A stretch of DNA of 64,000 nt, taken from positions 1 through 64,000 of the forward strand of contig JAYWAL010000007.1 in assembly GCA_043782485.1 (NCBI GenBank), written 5' to 3'. Position 1 is the first letter of the stretch. The number at the start of each line of letters is the position of its first letter. This document shows positions 25,090 through 33,559 of the stretch, one piece after another. The notes beneath the pieces were generated by a model. The model had not been told where the DNA came from. It searched no databases and saw only the letters and a program-made list of their open reading frames with translations. Position numbers and translations under genes: made by a program. Origin of the DNA: JANXUC01 sp043782485 (GTDB taxonomy: Bacteria > Acidobacteriota > Terriglobia > Terriglobales > Acidobacteriaceae).

Positions 25090-25656
25090 CTAACCCTTCG
25101 CCCGCGCCGAAGTAATATGAGCCACATGATGCCGCCCATGCCAGGCATACAACGCCAACGACCGATCCAGCCGCTGCACTCCTAGTTCTGGATGGCGAAA
25201 CGTTCTGGCCCAATCCGTTTCCTTCATGGAACGCAAGACCGTTACCCAGCGCTGATGAACGTTGTCCACAATCGGCAGGGAAACATCAATGGGCAGTTTC
25301 TGGTCGGCTAAATCCGCCCACAAGTGTTCCGGGTAGGGCTTGATCGTGGGATTATCCTCGCACAACGCCAGCTTGAATCGAATGAACGCATTCATATGGC
25401 TGTCGGCGATATGATGCACCACTTGCCGCGAGGTCCAACCACCCTCGCGATAGGGCGTATCGAGCTGACTCTCGCTCATCCCCTGAATCGCAGCCAGCAG
25501 CTTCGCCGGAGCTTCCGTGACTTGCTGGAGTAGCAGTTCGCGTTGTTCCAGAGTGAGCGGCCCGTCCGGGGGAGAGAACTTGCCGATGGGATAGCGAGGA
25601 TCAATGGCGGTGGTCAAAGAAAGCTCCTCAATTGGGATGGATAGCGGGGATTGCAT
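25090..25656 (-). CDS. DinB-fold metal-dependent hydrolase/thiol transferase, YfiT-like
   Basis: 188 residues. It follows Bacillus YfiT/BstA closely: DPRYPIGKFSPPDGPLT near the start, WTSRQVVHHIADSHMNAFIRFKLAL, and YAWHGRHHVAHI at the C-terminus, giving the His triad that binds the metal ion in the DinB four-helix fold. Relatives conjugate bacillithiol to electrophiles or hydrolyse unknown substrates in the cytoplasm. It stands alone, convergent with the kinase gene. Confidence 0.85.
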   Translation of the reverse strand: MQSPLSIPIEELSLTTAIDPRYPIGKFSPPDGPLTLEQRELLLQQVTEAPAKLLAAIQGMSESQLDTPYREGGWTSRQVVHHIADSHMNAFIRFKLALCEDNPTIKPYPEHLWADLADQKLPIDVSLPIVDNVHQRWVTVLRSMKETDWARTFRHPELGVQRLDRSLALYAWHGRHHVAHITSARAKG

Positions 25657-25748
25657 TACCCATCCTATGGATGCGAAAAGAGGGCAGAGGATCGAGGATA
25701 TTTCCCGAAAGTACCCCTAGCGCGTATATCACGAAAGCTTCGTGTCAG

Positions 25749-25802
25749 GGTACGGCTTCATCCGTACCGATCCGAAGCCCAACTCTAGGCGGCTTCAGCC
25801 GC
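25749..25802. repeat. pair of CTTCA-loop palindromic repeats
   Basis: GGTACGGCTTCATCCGTACC (25749-25768) and GCGGCTTCAGCCGC (25789-25802) are two adjacent hairpins of the dispersed CTTCAG family, lying between the YfiT-like and cyclase-like genes. Confidence 0.65.
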
Positions 25803-25853
25803 TGCCAACAAGGAATTACCGTAGATTGTCGTAAAACGCCGACAGGCGAAAAC

Positions 25854-26564
25854 CTACTCCGTCATCGCCGTCAAATGCGCGCGATTTTCCACGCTGCCCG
25901 GAACCATCTCGGGAGCAATCAGTAGCAAACTCCCCGCTTCCGGCACGAACTGCAAATTAGCCACGCTGGTCAGCTGGTACACGCTGTGTCGCGAAGCGTA
26001 ATTGTGCGCCGTGCGCGGCACGATCTGCTGCGGTTGGTCGGAACCAAGGCCCAGCACCACGCGGCTTTCTACCAGAAAATGCGTGGCATCGTCGGAGAAA
26101 CTCGATTGCACGCTAGCTGAGGTTCGGGCTTTGGTGCGCAAATCCTTGCTCGGCTGCCATCCCGTGCGCGCCACCACCACCGCGCCCAGCGGAATCGGCC
26201 CATGCCGCTGTTCCCAGCGGGCAATGTCTTCCACGCCAATTTGGTAATTCGGGTCGGCGGCAACGCTGCGCTCCACGTTCATCACCACCAGGGGAGCGTG
26301 CAGGCGCGCTGCAGGAATTTGGTTCACATTCCAGAGACCAGGCACTAGCTTGGCGGGAGACTCGATACGCGTTTCCGCCACCGCGGCTTCGTCCGATGCA
26401 TGAAGTCTAGCGTAAATGGTTGAATCTAAGGCCACTTCCACGGCCTGCGTCAGGTCTACCGCGCGGTGGAACCCCTCATGGCGCACTGACATGGGTTCCC
26501 GCTGCGCCAGCACAAACAGCGCCAGTGCCACCGAGTACCCGATTGCGAAAGTGCGGAATTTCAT
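25854..26564 (-). CDS. exported cyclase-family (kynurenine-formamidase-like) protein, active site lost
   Basis: 236 residues with an N-terminal signal/anchor (about 5-20). The rest follows the cyclase family PF04199: VDLTQAVEVALDST, then NVNQIPAARLHAPLVVMNV, DIARWEQRHGPIPLGAVVVARTGW. In active members a metal motif H-x-G-T-H-x-D-x-P-x-H lies before this; here the aligned segment is V62-A-E-T-R66-I-E68-S-P-A-K72, so the histidines and the aspartate are all replaced while the scaffold (SP, GLWNV, QIP) is kept. It is probably a catalytically inactive, exported homologue. It stands alone on the minus strand. The ATG at 26564 begins just before the hydrophobic segment. Confidence 0.75.
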   Translation of the reverse strand: MKFRTFAIGYSVALALFVLAQREPMSVRHEGFHRAVDLTQAVEVALDSTIYARLHASDEAAVAETRIESPAKLVPGLWNVNQIPAARLHAPLVVMNVERSVAADPNYQIGVEDIARWEQRHGPIPLGAVVVARTGWQPSKDLRTKARTSASVQSSFSDDATHFLVESRVVLGLGSDQPQQIVPRTAHNYASRHSVYQLTSVANLQFVPEAGSLLLIAPEMVPGSVENRAHLTAMTE

Positions 26565-26773
26565 GATTGGCGACTTCTGTCGGCAACTTCGAAAGCCTAC
26601 CCCCCTCAAGCAGTTGGATGCTGCCCAGAGCGACTACAGACCGTATTTTCTCCCTTTGCGCCGAACTTCTCAAGGGCCATGCGGACATGACCCCCCGAAT
26701 TGTCTTAATTCCTTTAGACGCCGCTGGAGCCGGCAAGGTTTCGGTCCGCCAACTGGTTGCCAACTAGTTGGAC

Positions 26774-27508
26774 TTACCAACCAGCAAGAAAAGCCGCCAA
26801 AATCGCCGCCAAAGCCGTCCCCGCCAGATTGACCGCGTTGTTGTTGAGCCACCCGGGTCCTTCGAGCGTGGCGCCGAGGAGGCTATCGAGAAAAACGCCC
26901 GCCAGAGCTGCCAAAACCACGATTCCAGGCCCCAACCCGCCCCAACCCACCAAGCCTGCCCAGGCGGCCACCAGGGCCATCCCCAGGGCCGCTACGGCCC
27001 CACAGGCGGTGCCAGCCAAAGAGACGCCGCCGTTCGTCCCGGCGGGCACCCGGGTGCCAGTCGTCAGCAAGCGGGCGTGCGAGCCAAATGCTTGGCCGCA
27101 CTCGCTGGAAACGGTGTCCGCGGCGGCTTCGGCTAGGGCGGCGGCGCAACCGGCGAGCAGGGCGGGATGGCCGAAGGCCTTGTAACTTGCTGCAAACAAG
27201 GCGGCTATGCCCACGTTGGCCAGAACTTGGGTGGCGTCGCGCCCTTCCGGCCGCTCGGCTGTGCCCAAGTGCAGCTTTTGTTGCCGACCGAGGCGTGTCG
27301 CGGCAAAGGTGACGGCAAATAGTGCTGCCAGGACGGCAAAGGCTCCCGCGCCGGCGCTGACGTAAAGCGCGAAGGCTACGGCAAACCCGGCCACCGCTCC
27401 TGATCGGCTGACTCCGCGCAGGCGGTAACCGGCCAGGGCGAATAGCGACGTCACGACCGACGCCGACAAGATGGCGTGGTGGGTCGCCGCTATTGGGAAA
27501 TCGATCAA
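26774..27508 (-). CDS. DUF92 membrane protein (VTE6-like)
   Basis: 244 residues, six or more hydrophobic segments. DUF92 motifs are visible: GALS-type opening replaced by YRLRGVSRSGAVAGF, AAADTVSSECGQAFG (D-T-x-x-S-E-x-G) and TGTRVPAGTNGGVSLAGT. The plant homologue VTE6 is a CTP-dependent phytyl-phosphate kinase, so an isoprenoid-phosphate kinase role is possible. The frame opens with TTG at 27508 and I see no Shine-Dalgarno site, so the start is uncertain. Confidence 0.8.
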   Translation of the reverse strand: MIDFPIAATHHAILSASVVTSLFALAGYRLRGVSRSGAVAGFAVAFALYVSAGAGAFAVLAALFAVTFAATRLGRQQKLHLGTAERPEGRDATQVLANVGIAALFAASYKAFGHPALLAGCAAALAEAAADTVSSECGQAFGSHARLLTTGTRVPAGTNGGVSLAGTACGAVAALGMALVAAWAGLVGWGGLGPGIVVLAALAGVFLDSLLGATLEGPGWLNNNAVNLAGTALAAILAAFLAGW

Positions 27509-27885
27509 GCGGGCTGGACCGGGTTTCTTTCGACCGGAGTGGTTGGGTTCGCGGGCGAATTCAGAATTCGTTGCAAGATTTGATTCTCGTTCCGTTGGGC
27601 GAGGTTGGTGTTCTGGACATCCGCAATCTGGTTTTGATTCTCAGGCAAACGGCGTGCGCCCTGTGGTGGCGGCTGGTTCAAGCTTCTCGTCTCCGTGACC
27701 GACTGAGTGAAAAATTTTGCAAAACTGCGACACTTCGCTGACAACTTGTTTCCAACAAAAGAGCAGAATTGCTTTATTCCTAGGCTGCTCTCCCTCAGCG
27801 CGGTGCCTTTCGGCGAGGCGCGCGGCGATGACGCGAGCGGCAGCCTAGGAGTGATTTTATCCCCTCTCCAAGAAGAAGGTCTCCC
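27509..27885. other. intergenic region with a long hairpin
   Basis: Between divergent genes. CCTAGGCTGC (27779-27788) and GCAGCCTAGG (27840-27849) are perfect 10-base arms around a GC-rich 51-base loop. The rest (27530-27770) shows nothing I can interpret beyond likely promoters for both flanking genes. Confidence 0.5.
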
Positions 27886-29010
27886 ATGTATGGATCCAGA
27901 TCCATTCGCATTCGCTCGCGTATTTTCCGCGCTGCCACCCTGACCAGCCTGCTCCTCGTTCTGAGCGGACTGCTGAGCGGGTTCGCCAGCGCGCAACGGG
28001 TACACCAATTCAACATCATTTCCGATGTGCCGGGAGTGGCCCGGACGACCGACACGCAGGGGCAGCTCGTCAATCCCTGGGGCATTTCCTTCAGTCCCAC
28101 AGGCCCGTTCTGGCTTTCTGATAATGGATCAGGCCTCTCGACCATCTATTCCGGTCCAGGACCGATCACGCAAGCTGGGTTAGTGGTCAAGGTTCCCGCC
28201 GCCGCGGGTGGGGCGACCGGTAATCCCACTGGAACGGTGTTCAACGGGGCGAACGCTTTCGTGGTCACCGCCAATGGCGTTTCCGGGCCGGCGTTTTTCA
28301 TTTTCTCCACAGAAGACGGCACCATTAGCGGCTGGAATCCGGGTGCCGACCTGCATAACGCGATCGTGGTGGTGGACAACTCGAAACCGGGCGGAGTGGA
28401 TCATTCCGAACTGGGCGCGGTTTACAAGGGCTTGGCCATTGCCACCACGAAGGAAGGTTCGTTCCTCTATGCGGCCAACTTCCGCGACCGCACGGTGGAA
28501 ATCTACGACACGAACTATCACTATGTGAAGTCGTTCCGCGATCCCAACGTTCCGAAAGACTATGCGCCATTTGGGATTCAGGCGATTGGGGACAAAATTT
28601 ACGTCACGTTCGCGGAGCAGGATGCCGCGAAGCATGACGACATCCGCGGCCCCGGCCATGGCTATGTGGACGTGTTTGGCCCGCATGGGCAGCTGCTCAA
28701 GCGGCTCATTTCGCAGGGGCCGTTGGACTCGCCCTGGGGAATCGCTTTGGCTCCGGCAAATTTTGGAACGTTCAGCAACGCTCTGTTGATTGGCAACTTT
28801 GGCGATGGCTGGATTAACGCGTTCGATCCAGTAACCGGCGCACCGCTGGGATTTCTGGAAGACGCCAGTCACGCGCCCTTGGTGATTGATGGTTTGTGGG
28901 GCCTGGCTTTCGGCAACGGCTTCGCGGCTGGGCGCACGAATGAGCTATTTTTCACGGCTGGAATTCAAGGCGAAGCTCACGGTCTGTTTGGCAAATTGAC
29001 GCACTTCTAA
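27886..29010 (+). CDS. TIGR03118 family secreted beta-propeller-like protein
   Basis: 374 residues with a signal peptide (about 1-36, ending GFASAQ) and the TIGR03118 pattern: NIISDVPGVARTTDTQGQLVNPWGIS, PFWLSDNGSGLSTIY, YAANFRDRTVEIYD, PFGIQAIGDKIYVTFAEQD, GPLDSPWGIALAP, NALLIGNFGDGWINAFD. Repeats of this kind fold as a propeller. It is exported, function unknown. AAGAAGG precedes the ATG and a clear terminator follows the stop. Confidence 0.88.
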   Translation: MYGSRSIRIRSRIFRAATLTSLLLVLSGLLSGFASAQRVHQFNIISDVPGVARTTDTQGQLVNPWGISFSPTGPFWLSDNGSGLSTIYSGPGPITQAGLVVKVPAAAGGATGNPTGTVFNGANAFVVTANGVSGPAFFIFSTEDGTISGWNPGADLHNAIVVVDNSKPGGVDHSELGAVYKGLAIATTKEGSFLYAANFRDRTVEIYDTNYHYVKSFRDPNVPKDYAPFGIQAIGDKIYVTFAEQDAAKHDDIRGPGHGYVDVFGPHGQLLKRLISQGPLDSPWGIALAPANFGTFSNALLIGNFGDGWINAFDPVTGAPLGFLEDASHAPLVIDGLWGLAFGNGFAAGRTNELFFTAGIQGEAHGLFGKLTHF

Positions 29011-29057
29011 CTGCCATTGAAGACCGCCTGGGTGCAGGGAACCCAGGGGAATACTTG

Positions 29058-29083
29058 GGGCTGGCTTCAGCCAGCCCTTTTTT
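29058..29083 (+). terminator. intrinsic terminator
   Basis: GGGCTGGC-TTCA-GCCAGCCC (29058-29077) followed by TTTTTT. Perfect 8-bp stem, 48 bp after the TIGR03118 gene. Its core, GGCTTCAGCC, is the same as in the dispersed repeats. Confidence 0.85.
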
Positions 29084-29118
29084 AGTTTTAGCTGGGTTGG
29101 GTGCCGGACTCCGCAGGT

Positions 29119-29541
29119 TCAGCTGCCGTTCCAAGGATCAACGATTTCTACTCCGCATTCCTCGAAATCGGCCCGGTTGCGGGTCGCCAGTCTGGCACCG
29201 CACATTCGCGCAATGGAAGCGATCTGCCCATCGGGATGGTTGATGGGCTTACCCAGTGCCCGCCGCCGCGCGACGACCTCCGCAAAAATCCGCGCTGCCT
29301 CACGATCGAACCCAATCACCTTGCCCGCCAAGCCTTCCGCGAAGATGGCCTCCGCAGCTGTCAGCAGGCCATTTCTGCGCTGGCCCTGGTGCAGAAGTTG
29401 AATTCCATAAAAGATTTCAGCCTCGGTGATTGCGGTGGTACAGAGTTCTTTGGCAGGCTGCCGTGCCATCCAAGCGATCACCTGAATCGAGGGCTCGGGA
29501 CGCATGAGTTCTGACAAAACGTTCGTGTCGAGGATCGTCAT
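29119..29541 (-). CDS. vapC: PIN-domain toxin, VapC/FitB-like
   Basis: 140 residues with a complete PIN active site: ILDTNVLSEL (first Asp), ITEAEIFYGI (Glu), and INHPDGQIASIA plus LATRNRADF (acidic C-terminal cluster). VapC/FitB toxins are Mg-dependent ribonucleases held in check by the cognate antitoxin. The ATG at 29541 shares a base with the antitoxin stop (TGATG); an in-frame TTG one codon upstream is less likely. Confidence 0.88.
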   Translation of the reverse strand: MTILDTNVLSELMRPEPSIQVIAWMARQPAKELCTTAITEAEIFYGIQLLHQGQRRNGLLTAAEAIFAEGLAGKVIGFDREAARIFAEVVARRRALGKPINHPDGQIASIARMCGARLATRNRADFEECGVEIVDPWNGS

Positions 29542-29786
29542 CAATCAAATTTTGGAGCCGGGCGGATAGGGCCGCGCTGTGGTAGTTCTAAGTCCACACC
29601 GCCAAAAGGGGCAAATCGCCTCCTGATCATATCTGCAAGATTTTCCTGCGCTGGTTGTGACGATTTCAGGGCGTTACGCAAGATGTCCCGTGCCTCCTGT
29701 TCCATCGAATGCCCGTGTTGAGCGGCGCGCACACGAAGTTGTGATTTGGTGGCGTCGTCCAGCTGCCGAATTGTTAGAGTGGCCAT
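29541..29786 (-). CDS. FitA/VapB-like ribbon-helix-helix antitoxin
   Basis: 81 residues. The N-terminus MATLTIRQLDDATKSQLRVR is a ribbon-helix-helix DNA-binding domain of the FitA type, with the typical EARDILRNAL helix and a C-terminal toxin-binding tail rich in Pro. It binds the PIN toxin and represses its own operon. Three TGCTAGCA palindromes upstream (29795-29867) are probable binding sites. Confidence 0.88.
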   Translation of the reverse strand: MATLTIRQLDDATKSQLRVRAAQHGHSMEQEARDILRNALKSSQPAQENLADMIRRRFAPFGGVDLELPQRGPIRPAPKFD

Positions 29787-29794
29787 GCTTTGAA

Positions 29795-29867
29795 TGCTAG
29801 CATAAGCAGCAATGCTTGTATAGATAGCAATGCTAGCAACGGACGCTGCAGATTGGACCTGCTAGCA
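29795..29867. promoter_or_regulatory. operator sites of the toxin-antitoxin operon
   Basis: The 8-bp palindrome TGCTAGCA occurs at 29795-29802, 29831-29838 and 29860-29867, just upstream of the antitoxin ATG. FitA-type repressors bind paired short palindromes, so these are likely sites; the promoter lies among them but its hexamers are unclear. Confidence 0.6.
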
Positions 29868-29903
29868 ACCACCTCTTGGGGGCAAAATCGAGGGCGAAGT
29901 GAG

Positions 29904-29937
29904 CATACTGCCAGTAGGAAACCATACTGGCAGTATG
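29904..29937. repeat. inverted repeat downstream of the TolB-amidohydrolase gene
   Basis: CATACTGCCAGTA (29904-29916) and TACTGGCAGTATG (29925-29937) are perfect 13-base arms with an 8-base loop, ten bases from the stop of the leftward gene. Each arm region is itself nearly palindromic. No T-run follows, so termination is only one option. Confidence 0.6.
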
Positions 29938-29947
29938 GTCCGAAAAG

Positions 29948-32900
29948 CTACGGTTTTTCGCTCCACCACCAGAGCGGGGCCAGAGGTTTTTCGACTGGGT
30001 AGACTTCGTTCAACGTGTCCCCCTGGAACAGTTCTCCGTTCTTCATGACGAAGCCGATGGTGTTGGTGTTGCGGATGTCGTCGAGGGGGTTCTGGTTCAG
30101 GATCACAAGATCGGCGAGTTTTCCGGGTTCAATCGAGCCAATATCTTGCGCCAGACCCATGGCCTCCGCGCCGCGGATGGTTGCGGACTTCAAGACTTCC
30201 ATGTTGCTGACGCCGCCTGAGGCAAGCGACCACATTTCCCAGTGATAGCCCAGGCCCTGGAACTGGCCATGGCTGCCGATGCAAACTTTGCCGCCTGCGG
30301 CGATGAGCTTCTTGTCTTCGGCGGCTAGGCGTGGAAAGGCCAGTTCGTCTTTGCGCGTCCAGATTTCACGGCGGCGGGCGCGTTCATCGATGATGTTGTG
30401 AGGAATGAAGTGGCGGACTTTGGGATCGTCATGAACTTCTGTTGTTTCATAATAGTAATTTTCTGCCCAGGGGCCGCCATAGGCCACGATCAAGGTGGGC
30501 GTGTAGAAGATGCCGGAGCGCGTCCAGAACTGAACTGTGTCATCGAACAGCGGCGTGATGGGCATGCTGTGCTCGTTGCCGCTGAAACCGTCGAGCGCGT
30601 GGGTGAGGTTCAGTTTCATATCCAGGCCGCCTTCGGTGGTGGGCATGACGCCTTCGAGCTTGCAGGCCATGACCATCCATTGGCGCTGCTTGCGGTTGCC
30701 GACCAAATACGACTTGAGATATGGCGTGCGATAGAACTTCTTATAACGCGAGACTACCGCGCGGGCATCGTCGAGCGATTGGAAGTCGGTGTCAGGGAAC
30801 ACGCCGGGGCCGGTGGAATAAGCGCGGGGGCCGAGGATGTCGCCGGTGTCGACCAGGTCCTGGTAGGCGAACATGTCGTTGGTGGCCGTTTGCGGATCGC
30901 GTCCAGCGGTTACGCCGTAGGCGAGGTTGGCGAGGAAGCTCCAGTTCTGCGTGTCCAGCACGGTGCGGCGGATTTCGCTCCAGTGCGGGTGGATGTCGAT
31001 GAAGCCGGGAGTGATGGTTTTGCCGGTCATGTTGAGGACTTTGGCGTCGGCTGGAACCGGCACGGAGCCTTGTTTACCGACGGCGACGATGCGGTTGTCT
31101 TTGACGACGATGTCGGCATTGTCGAGCACCTCGTCGCCGTCTTTGGAGGAGCGCATGGTGATGACGCGGGCGCCGCGCAGGACCACGTTGCCGGAAGGCG
31201 TGTGGCGAGGGAACTGAAGGTTGACGGCAATTTCCTCGGGATGAAGCTTGGGTAGTTTGTCTTTTTCTTCTTTCTTCTCGGCGGCTTCCGCCTCGGCCAC
31301 AGCTGCGGGTTTGGCGGGTGGCGCTAGGTTTTTGTCTTTAGGCTTGTCGCCGGTCTTGGTGTCTTCGTCCGTCTTCTTGGGCGTTTCAAATTCCACTTGG
31401 TCAATCGGAAGGCGAAAGAAAGTGGAACCTTCGGCCCAGACGACCGACCTGCCGCCGCTTGCGAAGTCCATGTAGTCGCCGCCCACTTCGGTGATTTTGC
31501 GGAGAGGGACGGGAGACTTGGAAACATCCACGCTAAGCGCTTCGCCGCCCATATGTGGAACGGCGATGAGGTAAACCTGATTGCTGACCTGCGCCAGTGC
31601 CCACTGGCCATCGGGGCTGATGCGGACGTCATCGGCGGGAGTGCCATCGGGCTTGTCAGGGTCGGGGAACCAGGTTTTGCCGACCACTTTCAGAATGGTC
31701 TTGCGGTCTGTACCGTCGTAGCGTAGAGACATCAATCCATTTTCGGAATAGACATAAATGCGGTCGGCTTCCGGGCCAAAGTGCGGATGGGCCGCGCCGC
31801 GGGCGGGAAGGATGAGGTTGGCGTCCCCGCCGTCGGCAGGGAGCCAGATCAGGTCGAGGTTGGCGGTGGTATGGTCCCATTCGTCGAACTGCTCAATGCG
31901 GGCCTGGCGGGGCGCGCGAATGGCAACGATGCGAGTTCCATCCGGAGAAAACTGAACATCGCGATAGTAGGCGGGGACGCGCGTCAGTTGCCGCGGAGCG
32001 CCGGAGCCGTCAGCGCGGGTCTTCCAGATTTGGCCGCCCTCTTCGGACCAGGTGACGTAGGCGATGGATTGCCCGTCGCGCGACCAGGCAGGGCCGAATT
32101 CGCGGGCATCGCCGCTGGTCAGTCGCTTGGGTGTGCCTCCGGGAATGTCCATGACGTAGAGGTGCGTGAGCGCGGAAAAGACGAGGCGCTTGCCGTCGGG
32201 TGACTGCGCCGGTTGTTGGATCAGGCGCAACTGGACGGGACCTTCCTCCACACGCATGGCCACGTTGAGGTTGGGTCCCTGATCGCGCGAGACTTTGGCG
32301 GAGAAGGGAATCTCCTTCACTTCGCCGGAAGCGATGGCGATGCTGTGAATTTTGCCGCCCCAGGACGCGATGACGCTGCTTCCGTCGGGCGTGAAGGCGT
32401 AGCCGGGAAGGAAGTCGCGGGTGAAGAGAGATTCCTGGTCATCCCGCTGGACAGGATATTGGAGCCAGTGCTCTTCGCCGTTCTTGAGGTCGCGAATGCG
32501 GAGTCCGGTTTCGGTTTCGTAGCGTGTGGCGAAGACGAGATGCGTTCCGTCTGGGGAAATCAGTGGCCGCATGGCGCTGCCGGGAGCGTCGGTGACGGGA
32601 TCGTCGTCGCCGGTGAGGCGATCATGCCGGGTAATTTGGGAAAGCGGCAGATGGACGTTGTAAAAACCGTTGGGACTTACGCGGGCGGCGTAATAGAGAA
32701 AGCGGCCGTCTTTGGAAAGGGACGCGCCGACGGCGTTGATCCAGTGGCGGGCTTTTTCGTCATTTTTGGTGTGCGACTTTGTGACCTGCACGCCCGCGCC
32801 GCCTTTGACGTGGTACATCCAGAGCTCGGCTGCGCCTACGGGGAACTGGGTGGTGCGAGAGGCGATGACGTAGTTACCGTCGGGCGTCCAAACGGGCGAA

Positions 32901-33328
32901 GCGAATTCGCTTTGGTCGTCGTGGCTGAGCTGCTTCGGGTTGGTGCCGTCGGCATCGCAGATCCAGACGTTTTCCGAGCCGCCGCGGTCGCTGGTGAAGG
33001 CGATCTTTTTGGCGTCGGGCGAATAGCTGGGTTGGCCGTTGAAGGCCATGCCGCTGGTGAGCTTTTTGGCTTCGCCGCCGGTGATGGGGAGGGTGTAGAG
33101 GTCGCCGACCAGGTCGAAGATAAGGCTTTGGCCGTCGGGGGAAACGTCGAGCGAGAGCCAGGTGCCGTCGTGGGTGGTGTATTCGATTTTGCGGTCGGGC
33201 TTGAGGGGGAGGGAGTCGTCTTCCTTGGTTTTCGCGGCTTCGGTGGGCGGCTTGGTGGCGGCCAAGGCGGAGGTGGCAAGGGCTAAGGTCAAGATGAGCG
33301 GCAGACGGCCAGAGAGGAACAGCTTCAT
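29948..33328 (-). CDS. exported TolB-propeller / amidohydrolase fusion
   Basis: 1126 residues. A signal peptide (1-23, ending SALA) is followed by PD40/TolB-type propeller repeats (about 45-640; GQPSYSPDAKKIAFTSDRGG, EFASPVWTPDGNYVIAS, EFGPAWSRDGQSIAYVTW), a low-complexity Lys/Glu/Ala linker (about 670-715), then an imidazolonepropionase-like amidohydrolase (about 730-1110) with the metal site GFIDIHPHW, CIGSHGQFQG and GSIEPGKLADLVILNQNP. Such proteins are periplasmic, presumed peptidases or amidases acting on a substrate bound by the propeller; real substrates are unknown. GGAG lies upstream of the ATG. It stands alone. Confidence 0.9.
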   Translation of the reverse strand: MKLFLSGRLPLILTLALATSALAATKPPTEAAKTKEDDSLPLKPDRKIEYTTHDGTWLSLDVSPDGQSLIFDLVGDLYTLPITGGEAKKLTSGMAFNGQPSYSPDAKKIAFTSDRGGSENVWICDADGTNPKQLSHDDQSEFASPVWTPDGNYVIASRTTQFPVGAAELWMYHVKGGAGVQVTKSHTKNDEKARHWINAVGASLSKDGRFLYYAARVSPNGFYNVHLPLSQITRHDRLTGDDDPVTDAPGSAMRPLISPDGTHLVFATRYETETGLRIRDLKNGEEHWLQYPVQRDDQESLFTRDFLPGYAFTPDGSSVIASWGGKIHSIAIASGEVKEIPFSAKVSRDQGPNLNVAMRVEEGPVQLRLIQQPAQSPDGKRLVFSALTHLYVMDIPGGTPKRLTSGDAREFGPAWSRDGQSIAYVTWSEEGGQIWKTRADGSGAPRQLTRVPAYYRDVQFSPDGTRIVAIRAPRQARIEQFDEWDHTTANLDLIWLPADGGDANLILPARGAAHPHFGPEADRIYVYSENGLMSLRYDGTDRKTILKVVGKTWFPDPDKPDGTPADDVRISPDGQWALAQVSNQVYLIAVPHMGGEALSVDVSKSPVPLRKITEVGGDYMDFASGGRSVVWAEGSTFFRLPIDQVEFETPKKTDEDTKTGDKPKDKNLAPPAKPAAVAEAEAAEKKEEKDKLPKLHPEEIAVNLQFPRHTPSGNVVLRGARVITMRSSKDGDEVLDNADIVVKDNRIVAVGKQGSVPVPADAKVLNMTGKTITPGFIDIHPHWSEIRRTVLDTQNWSFLANLAYGVTAGRDPQTATNDMFAYQDLVDTGDILGPRAYSTGPGVFPDTDFQSLDDARAVVSRYKKFYRTPYLKSYLVGNRKQRQWMVMACKLEGVMPTTEGGLDMKLNLTHALDGFSGNEHSMPITPLFDDTVQFWTRSGIFYTPTLIVAYGGPWAENYYYETTEVHDDPKVRHFIPHNIIDERARRREIWTRKDELAFPRLAAEDKKLIAAGGKVCIGSHGQFQGLGYHWEMWSLASGGVSNMEVLKSATIRGAEAMGLAQDIGSIEPGKLADLVILNQNPLDDIRNTNTIGFVMKNGELFQGDTLNEVYPVEKPLAPLWWWSEKP

Positions 33329-33452
33329 GGAATGGCTCCGTATTGAGGAACCGGGTATGGTATGGCGGAGGTTGTTTGGGTGTCAATCCGAGTATCCCGC
33401 TGCGAGAAATGGGTGGGACGATGGCGGGTGGCCGACCCTCTAGTTGTGACGC

Positions 33453-33554
33453 GTGGGGCGGACACTTTTGTCCGCCGCTTTTGATGGAGGCTTGCAATCG
33501 TGGAGCAAAAGCAAGTACCGACCCAACGGCGGGGGACAAGAGTGTCCGCCCCAC
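33453..33554. repeat. long inverted repeat of a GTGTCCGCCCCAC element
   Basis: GTGGGGCGGACACTTTTGTC (33453-33472) and GACAAGAGTGTCCGCCCCAC (33535-33554) are reverse complements at 19 of 20 positions with a 62-base spacer. The left unit also folds on itself (GCGGACAAAAGTGTCCGC type). This looks like two convergent copies of a dispersed intergenic element. Confidence 0.7.
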
Positions 33555-33559
33555 ATCGG

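Noticed and set aside
27505..28008. Minus-strand frame of 167 residues across the TIGR03118 start
   Set aside because: Low-complexity sequence opposite a confident secreted-protein gene; no start site or recognisable domain.
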